Numbered from the stretch's first letter, positions 26,650-35,337 are shown. The stretch: 64,000 bases of DNA from Shewanella sp. MBTL60-112-B2 (GCF_019655055.1 NZ_BPFA01000024.1:1-64000), one strand, 5' to 3'. A program made the numbers and translations. The notes: generated by a model not told the origin, from the sequence alone.

Positions 26650-27741
26650 ATGGGTTTCAAATGTGGCATCGTAGGCCTGCCAAACGTTGGTAAATCAACA
26701 CTTTTCAACGCACTAACTAAAGCTGGTATCGAAGCGTCAAACTTCCCGTTCTGTACAATTGAACCTAACACAGGCGTTGTTCCTGTACCGGACTCACGTT
26801 TAGACGCATTGGCTGAAATCGTAAAGCCTGAGCGTATATTAGCTACGACGATGGAGTTCGTTGATATCGCTGGTCTAGTTGCTGGTGCATCTAAAGGCGA
26901 AGGTCTAGGTAACAAGTTCTTAGCTAACATCCGTGAAACAGATGCGATTGGCCATGTGGTTCGTTGTTTTGAAGATGACAACATTGTTCACGTTGCAAAT
27001 AAAGTGGATCCTGCAAGCGATATCGAAGTGATCAACACTGAGCTTGCACTAGCTGACTTAGATTCATGTGAACGTGCTATTACGCGTCAAGCTAAACGCG
27101 CTAAAGGCGGTGACGCTGAAGCCAAGTTTGAAGTGGCCGTACTTGAAAAAATGCGTCCAGTATTAGACGAAGGCAAAATGCTTCGCTCTATGGAGCTTAC
27201 TAAAGAAGAGCTTGCAGCCATTGGCTACTTAAACTTCCTAACACTTAAGCCAACAATGTACATTGCTAACGTGGCTGAAGATGGGTTTGAGAATAATCCA
27301 CATTTAGATACTGTTAAAGCACTTGCTGCTGAAGAAAATGCAGTTGTTGTTGCTGTGTGCGCTGCTATTGAGTCTGAGCTTGCAGAAATGGATGCTGAAG
27401 ATCGTGAAGAGTTCATGGCAGACCTAGGCCTTGAAGAGCCAGGCCTTGATCGTGTTATTCGCGCAGGTTACGACTTGTTGAGCCTGCAAACTTACTTTAC
27501 AGCTGGTGTAAAAGAAGTGCGTGCTTGGACTGTAAGAATTGGCGCTAGTGCTCCACAGGCTGCTGGTGTTATCCATACTGACTTTGAACGTGGTTTTATC
27601 CGCGCTCAAGTTATGGCTTATGATGACTTCATTACTTATAAAGGTGAAGCTGGCGCGAAGGAAGCAGGTAAGTTACGCGTAGAAGGTAAGACTTATACCG
27701 TAAAAGATGGCGATGTAATGCATTTCCTATTTAACGTATAA
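26650..27741 (+). CDS. ychF: Redox-regulated ribosome-binding ATPase YchF
   Basis: 363 residues from MGFKCGIVGLPNVGKSTLF; an in-frame extension to 26605 is rejected since the family starts here. G1 is GLPNVGKST, the NxxE-type nucleotide motif (NVAEDG, ~208-213) explains ATP over GTP preference, and a C-terminal TGS domain (~280-363) ends KDGDVMHFLFNV. A negative regulator of oxidative-stress response that binds ribosomes. It follows pth by 53 bases. Confidence 0.98.
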   Translation: MGFKCGIVGLPNVGKSTLFNALTKAGIEASNFPFCTIEPNTGVVPVPDSRLDALAEIVKPERILATTMEFVDIAGLVAGASKGEGLGNKFLANIRETDAIGHVVRCFEDDNIVHVANKVDPASDIEVINTELALADLDSCERAITRQAKRAKGGDAEAKFEVAVLEKMRPVLDEGKMLRSMELTKEELAAIGYLNFLTLKPTMYIANVAEDGFENNPHLDTVKALAAEENAVVVAVCAAIESELAEMDAEDREEFMADLGLEEPGLDRVIRAGYDLLSLQTYFTAGVKEVRAWTVRIGASAPQAAGVIHTDFERGFIRAQVMAYDDFITYKGEAGAKEAGKLRVEGKTYTVKDGDVMHFLFNV

Positions 27742-27762
27742 GCCAGGCGGTTCGTTAATAAC

Positions 27763-27793
27763 AAACGGCGACTTATTATAGTCGCCGTTTTTG
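27763..27793 (+). terminator. Terminator after ychF
   Basis: Stem AAACGGCGAC / GTCGCCGTTT with an 8-base loop and T run. Confidence 0.93.
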
Positions 27794-27893
27794 TATCTAA
27801 GGTTTGCCGGCATATGTTAACGGCTTAGACGAACATTAGTTGCTTGGGTGACGTAGTTAACTTGATATGAGTCAATAACTAGGCGGGTGTACT

Positions 27894-27909
27894 TACTTTA
27901 GCTAAAGTA
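27894..27909. promoter_or_regulatory. Perfect 16-bp palindrome in a gene-free region
   Basis: TACTTTAGCTAAAGTA reads the same on both strands. It lies in the 485-base gap between ychF and the tRNA array, which otherwise holds the ychF terminator and the tRNA promoter. It resembles a dimer-bound operator but no adjacent gene explains it. Confidence 0.45.
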
Positions 27910-28159
27910 TATAAGCTAAGTTTGTATCGGGTTGTGATATAAAGTCCTCGATATAAAACTGCTGTTTGGGCCGATAAAAGTGTAGCAGAGCAATCTAACC
28001 CACTTGGCTTGGCAAATAAAATTCACTGTTTTGGGTATGTTTGTGATTAAAGAAGGCTAAGTTTCGTATATAAAAGCGACTTTTTTGGGCGTCTGTTGCT
28101 CAGTTTGGTGAACTTATCGCCGAACAATGCTGTTTCGGTAAATTTGCAGAAAAAAGCAG

Positions 28160-28188
28160 TTGACCTGATTAACCCGAATAAGCATAAT
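28160..28188 (+). promoter_or_regulatory. Promoter of the tRNA array
   Basis: TTGACC (28160-28165), 17-base spacer and CATAAT (28183-28188), followed by the GC-rich discriminator ACGCCCCG. That pattern is typical of stringently controlled stable-RNA promoters. The first tRNA starts 39 bases after the -10 box. Confidence 0.85.
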
Positions 28189-28226
28189 ACGCCCCGTTCC
28201 CCAGACAGGGGGCTGTAAAGAAAGAT

Positions 28227-28303
28227 GGCAATGTAGCTCAGCTGGTTAGAGCACAGCACTCATAATGCTGGGGTCGCAGGTTCAAGTCCCGCCATTGCTA
28301 CCA
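28227..28303 (+). tRNA. tRNA-Met (CAT), copy 1
   Basis: 77 nt with encoded CCA. Anticodon loop CTCATAA. The D arm and the GGGGTC variable region resemble elongator tRNA-Met rather than tRNA-Ile2 or initiator tRNA. First gene of the array. Confidence 0.95.
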
Positions 28304-28333
28304 TCTTAATCTAGATGTAAAACTTGATGCAGT

Positions 28334-28418
<85 letters not shown>

Positions 28419-28465
28419 TTTAATTCAAGTGATGAGCTAAGGCTTATTGCTGAAAGCAAGATTTT

Positions 28466-28540
28466 TGGGGTATCGCCAAGCGGTAAGGCACCGGGTTTTG
28501 ATCTCGGCATTCCCAGGTTCAAATCCTGGTACCCCAGCCA
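28466..28540 (+). tRNA. tRNA-Gln (TTG), copy 1
   Basis: 75 nt, acceptor TGGGGTA pairs with TACCCCA, anticodon TTG in TTTTGAT, encoded CCA. Confidence 0.97.
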
Positions 28541-28545
28541 TCTTT

Positions 28546-28622
28546 GGCAATGTAGCTCAGCTGGTTAGAGCACAGCACTCATAATGCTGGGGTCGCAGGT
28601 TCAAGTCCCGCCATTGCTACCA
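28546..28622 (+). tRNA. tRNA-Met (CAT), copy 2
   Basis: 77 nt, identical to the copy at 28227. It starts 5 bases after tRNA-Gln copy 1. Confidence 0.95.
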
Positions 28623-28680
28623 TCTTTACTCTGGATGTAAAATAGAGTCATCTTAATCTAGATGTAAAACCTGATGCAGT

Positions 28681-28765
<85 letters not shown>

Positions 28766-28812
28766 TTTAATTTAAGTGATGAGCTTAGGCTTATTACTAA
28801 AAGCAAGATTTT

Positions 28813-28887
28813 TGGGGTATCGCCAAGCGGTAAGGCACCGGGTTTTGATCTCGGCATTCCCAGGTTCAAATCCTGGTACCCCAGCCA
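28813..28887 (+). tRNA. tRNA-Gln (TTG), copy 2
   Basis: 75 nt, identical to the copy at 28466, anticodon TTG, encoded CCA. Confidence 0.97.
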
Positions 28888-28892
28888 TCTTT

Positions 28893-28969
28893 GGCAATGT
28901 AGCTCAGCTGGTTAGAGCACAGCACTCATAATGCTGGGGTCGCAGGTTCAAGTCCCGCCATTGCTACCA
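28893..28969 (+). tRNA. tRNA-Met (CAT), copy 3
   Basis: 77 nt, identical to the copies at 28227 and 28546. It starts 5 bases after tRNA-Gln copy 2. Confidence 0.95.
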
Positions 28970-29025
28970 TCTTTACTCTGGATGTAAAATGGAGTCATCT
29001 TAATCTAGATGTAAAAACTGATACT

Positions 29026-29073
29026 GTGTTGAAGTGGTGGACGTTGAAGTTAGACACGCTATATTTAGACACC
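29026..29073 (+). pseudogene. Decayed tRNA-Leu fragment
   Basis: The segment keeps the first half of the tRNA-Leu unit in damaged form: GAAGTGGTGG for GGGAGTGGTGG, TTAGACACG for GGTAGACACG, and TATATTTAGA for CAGATTTAGG. It stops at the anticodon loop and then jumps into the usual spacer (CATCTTAATCTAGATG). The acceptor stem cannot form, so it is a relic of an unequal recombination or deletion within the array. Confidence 0.75.
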
Positions 29074-29104
29074 ATCTTAATCTAGATGTAAAACTTGATG
29101 CAGT

Positions 29105-29189
<85 letters not shown>

Positions 29190-29238
29190 TTTATTTAGCA
29201 TGATTAGCCATGGCTGATTATGAGTAAGAAAGATTGAT

Positions 29239-29313
29239 TGGGGTATCGCCAAGCGGTAAGGCACCGGGTTTTGATCTCGGCATTCCCAGGTTCAAATCCT
29301 GGTACCCCAGCCA
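29239..29313 (+). tRNA. tRNA-Gln (TTG), copy 3
   Basis: 75 nt, identical to the other copies, anticodon TTG. No tRNA-Met follows from here on; a different spacer takes its place. Confidence 0.97.
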
Positions 29314-29399
29314 TTTTTAAAAGGTTGAGTGATTGACCTTGTCTTATAAGCTCTAGAGGTTGTAAGATAAAAGCAAGGCGACTTGCAGTAAAGTTCGAT

Positions 29400-29484
<85 letters not shown>

Positions 29485-29504
29485 TCGAATTTAACAAGAT
29501 TTAT

Positions 29505-29579
29505 TGGGGTATCGCCAAGCGGTAAGGCACCGGGTTTTGATCTCGGCATTCCCAGGTTCAAATCCTGGTACCCCAGCCA
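29505..29579 (+). tRNA. tRNA-Gln (TTG), copy 4
   Basis: 75 nt, identical to the other copies, anticodon TTG, encoded CCA. Confidence 0.97.
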
Positions 29580-29664
29580 TTTTTAAAAGGTTGAGTAATT
29601 GACCTTATCTTATAAACTTTATTAGTTGTAAGATGAAGCAAGGTAACTTGCAGTAAACTTCGAT

Positions 29665-29749
<85 letters not shown>

Positions 29750-29769
29750 TCGAGTTTAACCAGTTTTGT

Positions 29770-29844
29770 TGGGGTATCGCCAAGCGGTAAGGCACCGGGT
29801 TTTGATCTCGGCATTCCCAGGTTCAAATCCTGGTACCCCAGCCA
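29770..29844 (+). tRNA. tRNA-Gln (TTG), copy 5
   Basis: 75 nt, identical to the other copies, anticodon TTG. Last gene of the array; the terminator follows 8 bases later. Confidence 0.97.
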
Positions 29845-29852
29845 TATAAAAG

Positions 29853-29879
29853 AAAGCCCATCCTCGGATGGGCTTTTTT
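29853..29879 (+). terminator. Terminator of the tRNA array
   Basis: Stem AAAGCCCATCC / GGATGGGCTTT with a tiny loop and T run. Confidence 0.94.
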
Positions 29880-30015
29880 GTTTTTAGCCCTAAAGCTGTT
29901 TTTGCATTCTATTAAAACCGCGTCATATTTGCAGTTTCCCCCCTTTGCTCTCCTTTATATAAACGCTTAAATTTTATGCTAGGATCCTGCTTTGTTTTTT
30001 CAGGGAGTGAACCTT

Positions 30016-30740
30016 ATGAGGCCTTTGATTGCCTTATCTTTTACCTGCTTACTGTCATTGAGTTGTGTTGTACAGGCGGAGCCTGCAAGACTTGAAATCA
30101 ATGACAATATTAAACCTAAATCGTCTAACCGTTACATTCGAGCTGTACATCAGGAGATTGAAACAGGGACTGATGATCTTAATAAAGTCCGGTACGCTAT
30201 TTTATACCGATCAGTATAAGAAGTTGATCTACTCAGAACGTTTTTTGGCAACTAATTCAAGGCAAATAACTGAAAGAATGGTTGTTCCCTTGTGAAGCTA
30301 TTTAACGCAGAAGTAGGCAGCCAAAAACGCTCCAGAATGGCGAGTTTTAGCGGTTATGATGCTATGTTAACGAGCTTAACCGTAGAATAACTATGCTCTT
30401 CACTCGTTGCCTTGCCTCATAACCGCTAAACTCTCGCTGAGCGACCAAATCTTTATACTGATTGGTATTAGAAGGCATGTTGGCAACTAAAGGCTTTGCT
30501 TGGGTATATCAAGGAGAGGGGGATGGCTACATTTGGGCGCGATTTGACTATCGCGGTGACACTAATGTGATGCGTATCGAATATAGTCAGTCATTGGTTC
30601 AGCTTAAGTATGACGATGCTCTTGGTGACTATGTGTGCAAGAAGCTAGTTGACGATATTTGCTATAAGAATAGCCGAGGCTATTACAACTATATTAAGAA
30701 CCTTAGAAATAGCATCAGTAAGCAACTAGTAAGACTTTAG
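30016..30740 (+). pseudogene. Small secreted protein gene split by a MITE-like insertion
   Basis: The 5' part (30016-30204) has a good RBS (AGGGAG) and encodes a Sec signal peptide (MRPLIALSFTCLLSLSC...QA) and ~42 further residues; it now runs into the element and stops at 30217-30219. The 3' part (30471-30740) continues EGMLATKGFAWVYQGEGDGY to KQLVRL. Removing the element and one TTA copy joins them in frame (GCT ATT TTA GAA GGC) to give ~152 residues. The result aligns with the neighbour at 30792 (141 residues): signal peptide, W-V-[FY] segment, ARFDYR/ADLDYK, then a Cys pair (VCKKLVDDIC / DCGKKSC) and a [NL]xNLR.SI ending. Function unknown; broken as it stands. Confidence 0.8.
30205..30467. 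mobile_element. 263-bp MITE-like element
   Basis: Terminal inverted repeats of 15 bases with one mismatch: TACCGATCAGTATAA at the left and the complement of TTATACTGATTGGTA at the right. TTA stands directly outside both ends (30202-30204, 30468-30470), the expected target duplication. Inside is a second near-perfect inverted pair (30341-30359 with 30417-30436, AGCGGTTATGA core), so the transcript would fold into a long hairpin. No ORF of any size encodes a transposase. A 25-base copy of its right end recurs at 59526-59550. Confidence 0.85.
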
Positions 30741-30791
30741 CTGCGCTTAATTGGAATAAAGAGCTGGGCTTAAAGATAAAGGACTAGATAG

Positions 30792-31217
30792 ATGAACAAA
30801 ATGATAGCAAGTGTACTTGTTAGCTGCTTGGGAGTTATGCCTATTGCGGCAAGCGAGCTGCAGTTGTACCAAGATCCGATTCCGTATGGTAGCTATGTTG
30901 AAAACATTGATAATCTACTTACTGATACCGTTAAACGTCACCATTGGGTATTTAGTAAAGATGAGTTAGGTGTTCGTTACGCAGATTTAGATTACAAGAC
31001 ATATAAGCTGAGAACTGAACTCGTTATAAATAATAACAGCGTGGCGGTTAAGTTGATCAGCGCAGAGCGCCCTGACTGTGGCAAAAAGAGCTGCAAAGTG
31101 AATATGAGTAAGGTTGATGGCTGGTTGGTTAATCTGCGCCGTAGCATCGCTTATGGAGTGACTAAGGCGGTAAGGGATGATGCGCTCAAGCGTAGATTCG
31201 TTGAAGGTAATGAATAG
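30792..31217 (+). CDS. Small secreted protein, paralogue of the split gene
   Basis: 141 residues with a Sec signal peptide (MNKMIASVLVSCLGVMPIAAS, cleavage near AAS-ELQ). The mature protein has the pattern W-V-F...GVRYADLDYKTYKLRTELV, a Cys pair (DCGKKSC) and WLVNLRRSI. The pattern of a tryptophan, an extended beta region, a YS/IxY stretch and a closing WxxNLxxxI helix recalls a widespread family of small periplasmic or lipoprotein-like proteins of unknown role in Proteobacteria; I see no lipobox here. It lies 51 bases after its split paralogue, so the two arose by tandem duplication. Confidence 0.75.
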   Translation: MNKMIASVLVSCLGVMPIAASELQLYQDPIPYGSYVENIDNLLTDTVKRHHWVFSKDELGVRYADLDYKTYKLRTELVINNNSVAVKLISAERPDCGKKSCKVNMSKVDGWLVNLRRSIAYGVTKAVRDDALKRRFVEGNE

Positions 31218-31233
31218 AGTAGTTTAGGCATAA

Positions 31234-31260
31234 AAAAACGCACTCAAAGAGTGCGTTTTT
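31234..31260. terminator. Terminator between the secreted protein gene and prs
   Basis: Stem AAAAACGCACTC / GAGTGCGTTTTT with a 3-base loop and A/T runs on both sides; it can serve both converging genes. Confidence 0.93.
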
Positions 31261-31294
31261 AATACTGCTTAGTTTTAGCTAAATTCGTAACGAA

Positions 31295-32242
31295 TTAGTG
31301 CTTGAACATTGCAGAGATTGATTCTTCGTTGCTTACGCGGCGAATTGCTTCAGCCATAACTGTAGACATAGTTAACTGTGAAACTTTGTCTAGAGCAGCA
31401 ATCTCAGGGCTCAATGGAATAGTATCGGTTACGATAACCTCATCAATTACTGACTCAGCGATGTTCTTAGCAGCATTGCCAGAGAATACTGGGTGAGTAG
31501 CATAAGCGAATACGCGATTTGCACCGTGTTCTTTTAGTGCTTCAGCAGCTTTACATAGTGTGCCGCCAGTATCGATCATGTCATCAACGATGATGCAGTC
31601 ACGGCCTTGAACGTCACCAATGATATGCATAACTTGAGCAACGTTAGCCTGTGGACGACGCTTATCGATGATTGCTAGATCTGAATCGTCAAGTAGCTTA
31701 GCTACTGCGCGAGCACGTACTACGCCACCGATGTCTGGAGAAACAACAACAGGGTTTTCTAAATTCTTAGCTAACATGTCTTCTAATAGAACTGGGCTAC
31801 CGAAAACGTTATCAACAGGAACGTCGAAGAAACCTTGAATTTGCTCTGCGTGTAGATCACATGTCAATACGCGGTCAACACCAACGCTTGATAGGAAGTC
31901 TGCAACAACTTTAGCTGTAATCGGTACACGAGCACTACGAACACGACGGTCCTGACGCGCGTAACCAAAGTAAGGAATAACCGCTGTAATACGACCAGCT
32001 GATGCACGGCGAAGCGCGTCAACCATAACGATAAGTTCCATTAGGTTATCGTTAGTAGGAGCGCAAGTAGATTGAATGATGAATACATCCGCACCACGTA
32101 CATTTTCATTAATTTGGACACTGATTTCGCCGTCACTGAAAACGCCTACTTCTGCGTCTCCAAGTTTACAAAATAGACGATCGGCTATCTTCTTAGCGAG
32201 ACTAGGTGTAGCGTTACCGGCAAAAAGTTTAATGTCAGGCAC
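31295..32242 (-). CDS. prs: Ribose-phosphate pyrophosphokinase
   Basis: 315 residues from the GTG at 32240-32242 (VPDIKLFAGNATP), which has GAGG eight bases upstream and gives the normal family length. An ATG nine codons earlier (32269) has no RBS. PRPP synthetase signatures: FSDGEISVQINENVRG, DLHAEQIQGFF and the PRPP loop VDDMIDTGGTLCKA (~219-232). It supplies PRPP for purines, pyrimidines, histidine and NAD. It follows ispE, as in E. coli. Confidence 0.97.
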   Translation of the reverse strand: MPDIKLFAGNATPSLAKKIADRLFCKLGDAEVGVFSDGEISVQINENVRGADVFIIQSTCAPTNDNLMELIVMVDALRRASAGRITAVIPYFGYARQDRRVRSARVPITAKVVADFLSSVGVDRVLTCDLHAEQIQGFFDVPVDNVFGSPVLLEDMLAKNLENPVVVSPDIGGVVRARAVAKLLDDSDLAIIDKRRPQANVAQVMHIIGDVQGRDCIIVDDMIDTGGTLCKAAEALKEHGANRVFAYATHPVFSGNAAKNIAESVIDEVIVTDTIPLSPEIAALDKVSQLTMSTVMAEAIRRVSNEESISAMFKH

Positions 32243-32306
32243 TGTAGGAACCTCAGGCGTATGCTTCATGATTGTGGCTGGGATTTAAAAATATCCCAGA
32301 ATGTGG

Positions 32307-33161
32307 TTAACACTGAGCTAATCTCAGCATCAACGGCGATATATTTGCCCCTTTCGCAACAAAGCCTTGTATCGATGCAGGCAACTTCGCCAATACATCT
32401 TTAGCTTCTTGCTCCTGTTCGAATTGACCGAAAACACAAGCTCCGGTTCCGGTCATTCTGGACGGCGCATATTCTAGCAGCCACGCTAAGGTTTTGGCAA
32501 CTTGAGGGTGGCGTTTTGCGACTAATGTTTGGCAGTCATTTTGCCAAGGGCTATTCAGTAATGACTCGAGGCTAAGCTTTGGCGTGTTTCGTGGAAGATC
32601 AGGGTCTTGAAATACTTCAGCTGTAGAAACATGTACCTGTGGAACTAACACTAGATACCAAGGTTCAGCTGGCTCTACGTTTTGCAATTTCTCACCTACA
32701 CCTTCGGCAAAAGCTGAAAAACCATTAATAAAAACAGGAACATCTGCGCCAAGCTTTAAACCGATCTCACCTAGCTCAAGTGGCGACAATCCGGTTTTCC
32801 AAAGTTGGTTAAGCGCGATTAGAGTGGTTGCAGCATCGGACGAACCGCCACCTAGACCACCGCCCATAGGTAGGCGTTTATCCAGCCAAATTTCAGCGCC
32901 TAACTGACATCCTGTTCGTTGTTGCAGCGATTTTGCGGCTTTGAGAATTAAGTTATCGCTGTCGGCAACAGCTGACGACATATTAGAATGTAACTTTAGA
33001 TTTGGCGTATCTAACACTTTGAAGTCTAGGTAATCACAATGTTCGATAAACTGAAACAGAGTTTGCAGTTCGTGATAACCGTCATGACGCTGAGCGTTAA
33101 TATGTAGAAACAGATTTAATTTAGCTGGAGCTGGCCAGCCTAGTGAAAGTGACTCGGTCAT
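32307..33161 (-). CDS. ispE: 4-diphosphocytidyl-2-C-methyl-D-erythritol kinase
   Basis: 284 residues. GHMP kinase of the MEP isoprenoid route. N-terminal PAPAKLNLFLHI and ATP-binding PMGGGLGGGSSDAATTL (~94-110) are clear; the closing segment RMTGTGACVFGQF is the third GHMP motif. It overlaps lolB by four bases (ATGA). The lolB-ispE-prs order is as in E. coli. Confidence 0.97.
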   Translation of the reverse strand: MTESLSLGWPAPAKLNLFLHINAQRHDGYHELQTLFQFIEHCDYLDFKVLDTPNLKLHSNMSSAVADSDNLILKAAKSLQQRTGCQLGAEIWLDKRLPMGGGLGGGSSDAATTLIALNQLWKTGLSPLELGEIGLKLGADVPVFINGFSAFAEGVGEKLQNVEPAEPWYLVLVPQVHVSTAEVFQDPDLPRNTPKLSLESLLNSPWQNDCQTLVAKRHPQVAKTLAWLLEYAPSRMTGTGACVFGQFEQEQEAKDVLAKLPASIQGFVAKGANISPLMLRLAQC

Positions 33162-33817
33162 AAAGAGTTCTCAGTTGGTGACGTCTGTTGGTAAAGCGTT
33201 TGGCTTTGTGGTGCTAATGCTTGCCACTGATTTAGCTGGATTTTTAGACGAACCTCTCCACGCCGCAAATTAAGTAACCTTGGCACTTCTGCACCGCTTT
33301 GAGTTTGCCAGCTCTTAAAATCGACTTCCCAGGGAGGATGTTGCTCGGTATTAACCAGTTTCGCAGGGCGGCCCTGAGCGTCTTTGCTCACCAGTTTATC
33401 ACCCAGAGTTAATTGACCCGTAATCCAAAGTGGAAGTGACTGAATCGGTATCGACCAACCTGATACTCGGGTGAGTAATCGTTGAGGGTCGCTATCCTTG
33501 TAAGTTTTACCATCGACTTCTAATATGGCCTCACCAGCTCGACTAGAGAGTGATAACACTGTCGTTCCAAGCACTGTGGTTAGCTTCAGTTCATCATGTT
33601 CAGGGCTGTGTAACCAATACAGATTAGTACTGAATTTATCTTCAGGCGTTGTTACCGCAAGCTTACCTTGCATTTCCCATGCGTCAGCCTGCTGCACTTT
33701 GTTAACAGAGACGGGAACTAGGTTGTCTGGTATGGTAGTTGAGCAACCGCTAACTAAAAGAGTGCCGAGTATCACCCATAGATAAGTGTTTTTTGTGATG
33801 CGTCTCAAATTATTCAT
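33158..33817 (-). CDS. lolB: Outer-membrane lipoprotein receptor LolB
   Basis: 219 residues. Lipobox LLVSG-C25 then STTIP. Takes lipoproteins from LolA and inserts them in the outer membrane. WEMQGKLAVTTPEDKFSTNLYWLH (~48-71), the LolA/LolB convex beta-sheet start, and LPLWITG are typical. Divergent from hemA, as in E. coli, across a 269-base gap. Confidence 0.95.
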   Translation of the reverse strand: MNNLRRITKNTYLWVILGTLLVSGCSTTIPDNLVPVSVNKVQQADAWEMQGKLAVTTPEDKFSTNLYWLHSPEHDELKLTTVLGTTVLSLSSRAGEAILEVDGKTYKDSDPQRLLTRVSGWSIPIQSLPLWITGQLTLGDKLVSKDAQGRPAKLVNTEQHPPWEVDFKSWQTQSGAEVPRLLNLRRGEVRLKIQLNQWQALAPQSQTLYQQTSPTENSL

Positions 33818-33996
33818 CTATTACTGATATAAAAGAGCCCTTATGATACGAGGGGTTGGATGATTTACCAATGCCCATATGCAAAAATAACTATTTATAC
33901 AATGCTTAATGTCGTGAATGCGTGACATAACTATATATGAATAGTTAAAAAAGTGATGCTAATTGAAAAAATGGGTAAGAACATAGATTATTATTC

Positions 33997-34031
33997 GGTT
34001 TTGTTAAGCGTATTCTGTTTTTAACAAAACC
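33997..34031. promoter_or_regulatory. Perfect 11-bp inverted repeat upstream of hemA
   Basis: GGTTTTGTTAA, a 13-base loop, then TTAACAAAACC. It lies 55 bases before the hemA ATG, in the lolB-hemA divergent region. No T run follows, so an operator or a structured 5' leader is more likely than a terminator. I see no other motif in 33818-34086 beyond general AT richness. Confidence 0.5.
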
Positions 34032-34086
34032 AATTCAGTAGAATGGCACCAATAAATGAGATGCCCAAGAGTCCAGAACGAGTCAA

Positions 34087-35337
34087 ATGAGCCTTGTAGC
34101 AATCGGAATTAACCATAAAACGGCCACGGTCGATCTGCGTGAAAAAGTCGCATTCGGACCTGATAAAATTCATGATGCCATGAAGAGTCTAGCTGCTAGC
34201 ACTCAATCTGGCGAAGCCGTCATCATATCCACCTGTAACCGTACAGAACTTTACTGTAATAACTGTGAAGCCGCTGACGTCGTTGCTTGGCTGGAAGATT
34301 ATCATCAACTATCTCATGAAGATGTTGAGCCCTGCTTGTACCAATATAAAGGTCAGGAAGCGGTTAAACATTTAATGCGTGTATCAGCTGGTCTGGATTC
34401 ACTGATTTTGGGTGAACCACAAATTTTAGGTCAAGTGAAGCAATCTTTTGTGAAAGCAAAAGAAGCAGGTACCGTTGCTGCGACAATGGATCGTATGTTT
34501 CAAAATACCTTTTCTGTCGCCAAAAAAATTCGTACAGAGACAGAAATTGGTGCCGCGGCCGTATCGGTAGCCTTTGCTGCGGTAAGCATGGCGAAACATA
34601 TCTTTTCATCACTCAGTACTACTCAGGTATTATTGGTCGGTGCTGGTGAGACTATTGAGCTGGTAGCCCGTCACTTAAAAGACAATGGCGTTACAGCCAT
34701 GGTGGTTGCTAACCGAACAATTTCACGTGCAGAAGCCATGTGTGATGAGTTCGGTGCGACAGCAATTACACTGGAACAGATCCCAGATTTTCTCCCTAAG
34801 GCCGATATCGTGATATCCTCTACGGCTAGCCCATTACCAATCCTTGGTAAAGGCATGGTAGAAAAAGCGCTTAAGCAACGTCGTCATCAACCTATGTTAT
34901 TGGTTGATATAGCAGTTCCTCGAGATATCGAGGCTGAAGTCGCGGATTTAGAAGATGCATTCCTCTATACCGTAGATGACCTGCAAAGCATTATTGAACA
35001 GAATATGGCGTCTCGAAGAGAAGCCGCCGAGCAAGCAGAATTAATTGCAGAAGATCAAGCTTATCAATTTATGGAATGGATCCGCTCGCTAGAGTCGGTA
35101 GACAGTATCCGTGAATATCGCACTCGAAGTATGGCGATTAAAGATGAGTTGGTAGAGCGAGCGGTCAACAAGTTGGCCCAAGGTGGTAATAGTGAGCAGG
35201 TCTTACTAGAGCTAGCTAATAAGCTGACCAATAAACTGATCCATGCACCGACACAAGCGCTTACCGCTGCGAGTCGACAAGGGGACTTGAATTCTCTTGG
35301 ACAATTAAGAGCTGTGCTTGGACTAGATAAAGACTAA
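34087..35337 (+). CDS. hemA: Glutamyl-tRNA reductase
   Basis: 416 residues. First step of C5 tetrapyrrole synthesis. Catalytic Cys in ISTCNRTELY (~48-57), SLILGEPQILGQVK (~105-118) and the NADPH-binding LLVGAGETIELVARHL (~181-196). C-terminal dimerisation helices. Thirteen bases separate it from prfA, the conserved hemA-prfA-prmC operon. Confidence 0.98.
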   Translation: MSLVAIGINHKTATVDLREKVAFGPDKIHDAMKSLAASTQSGEAVIISTCNRTELYCNNCEAADVVAWLEDYHQLSHEDVEPCLYQYKGQEAVKHLMRVSAGLDSLILGEPQILGQVKQSFVKAKEAGTVAATMDRMFQNTFSVAKKIRTETEIGAAAVSVAFAAVSMAKHIFSSLSTTQVLLVGAGETIELVARHLKDNGVTAMVVANRTISRAEAMCDEFGATAITLEQIPDFLPKADIVISSTASPLPILGKGMVEKALKQRRHQPMLLVDIAVPRDIEAEVADLEDAFLYTVDDLQSIIEQNMASRREAAEQAELIAEDQAYQFMEWIRSLESVDSIREYRTRSMAIKDELVERAVNKLAQGGNSEQVLLELANKLTNKLIHAPTQALTAASRQGDLNSLGQLRAVLGLDKD

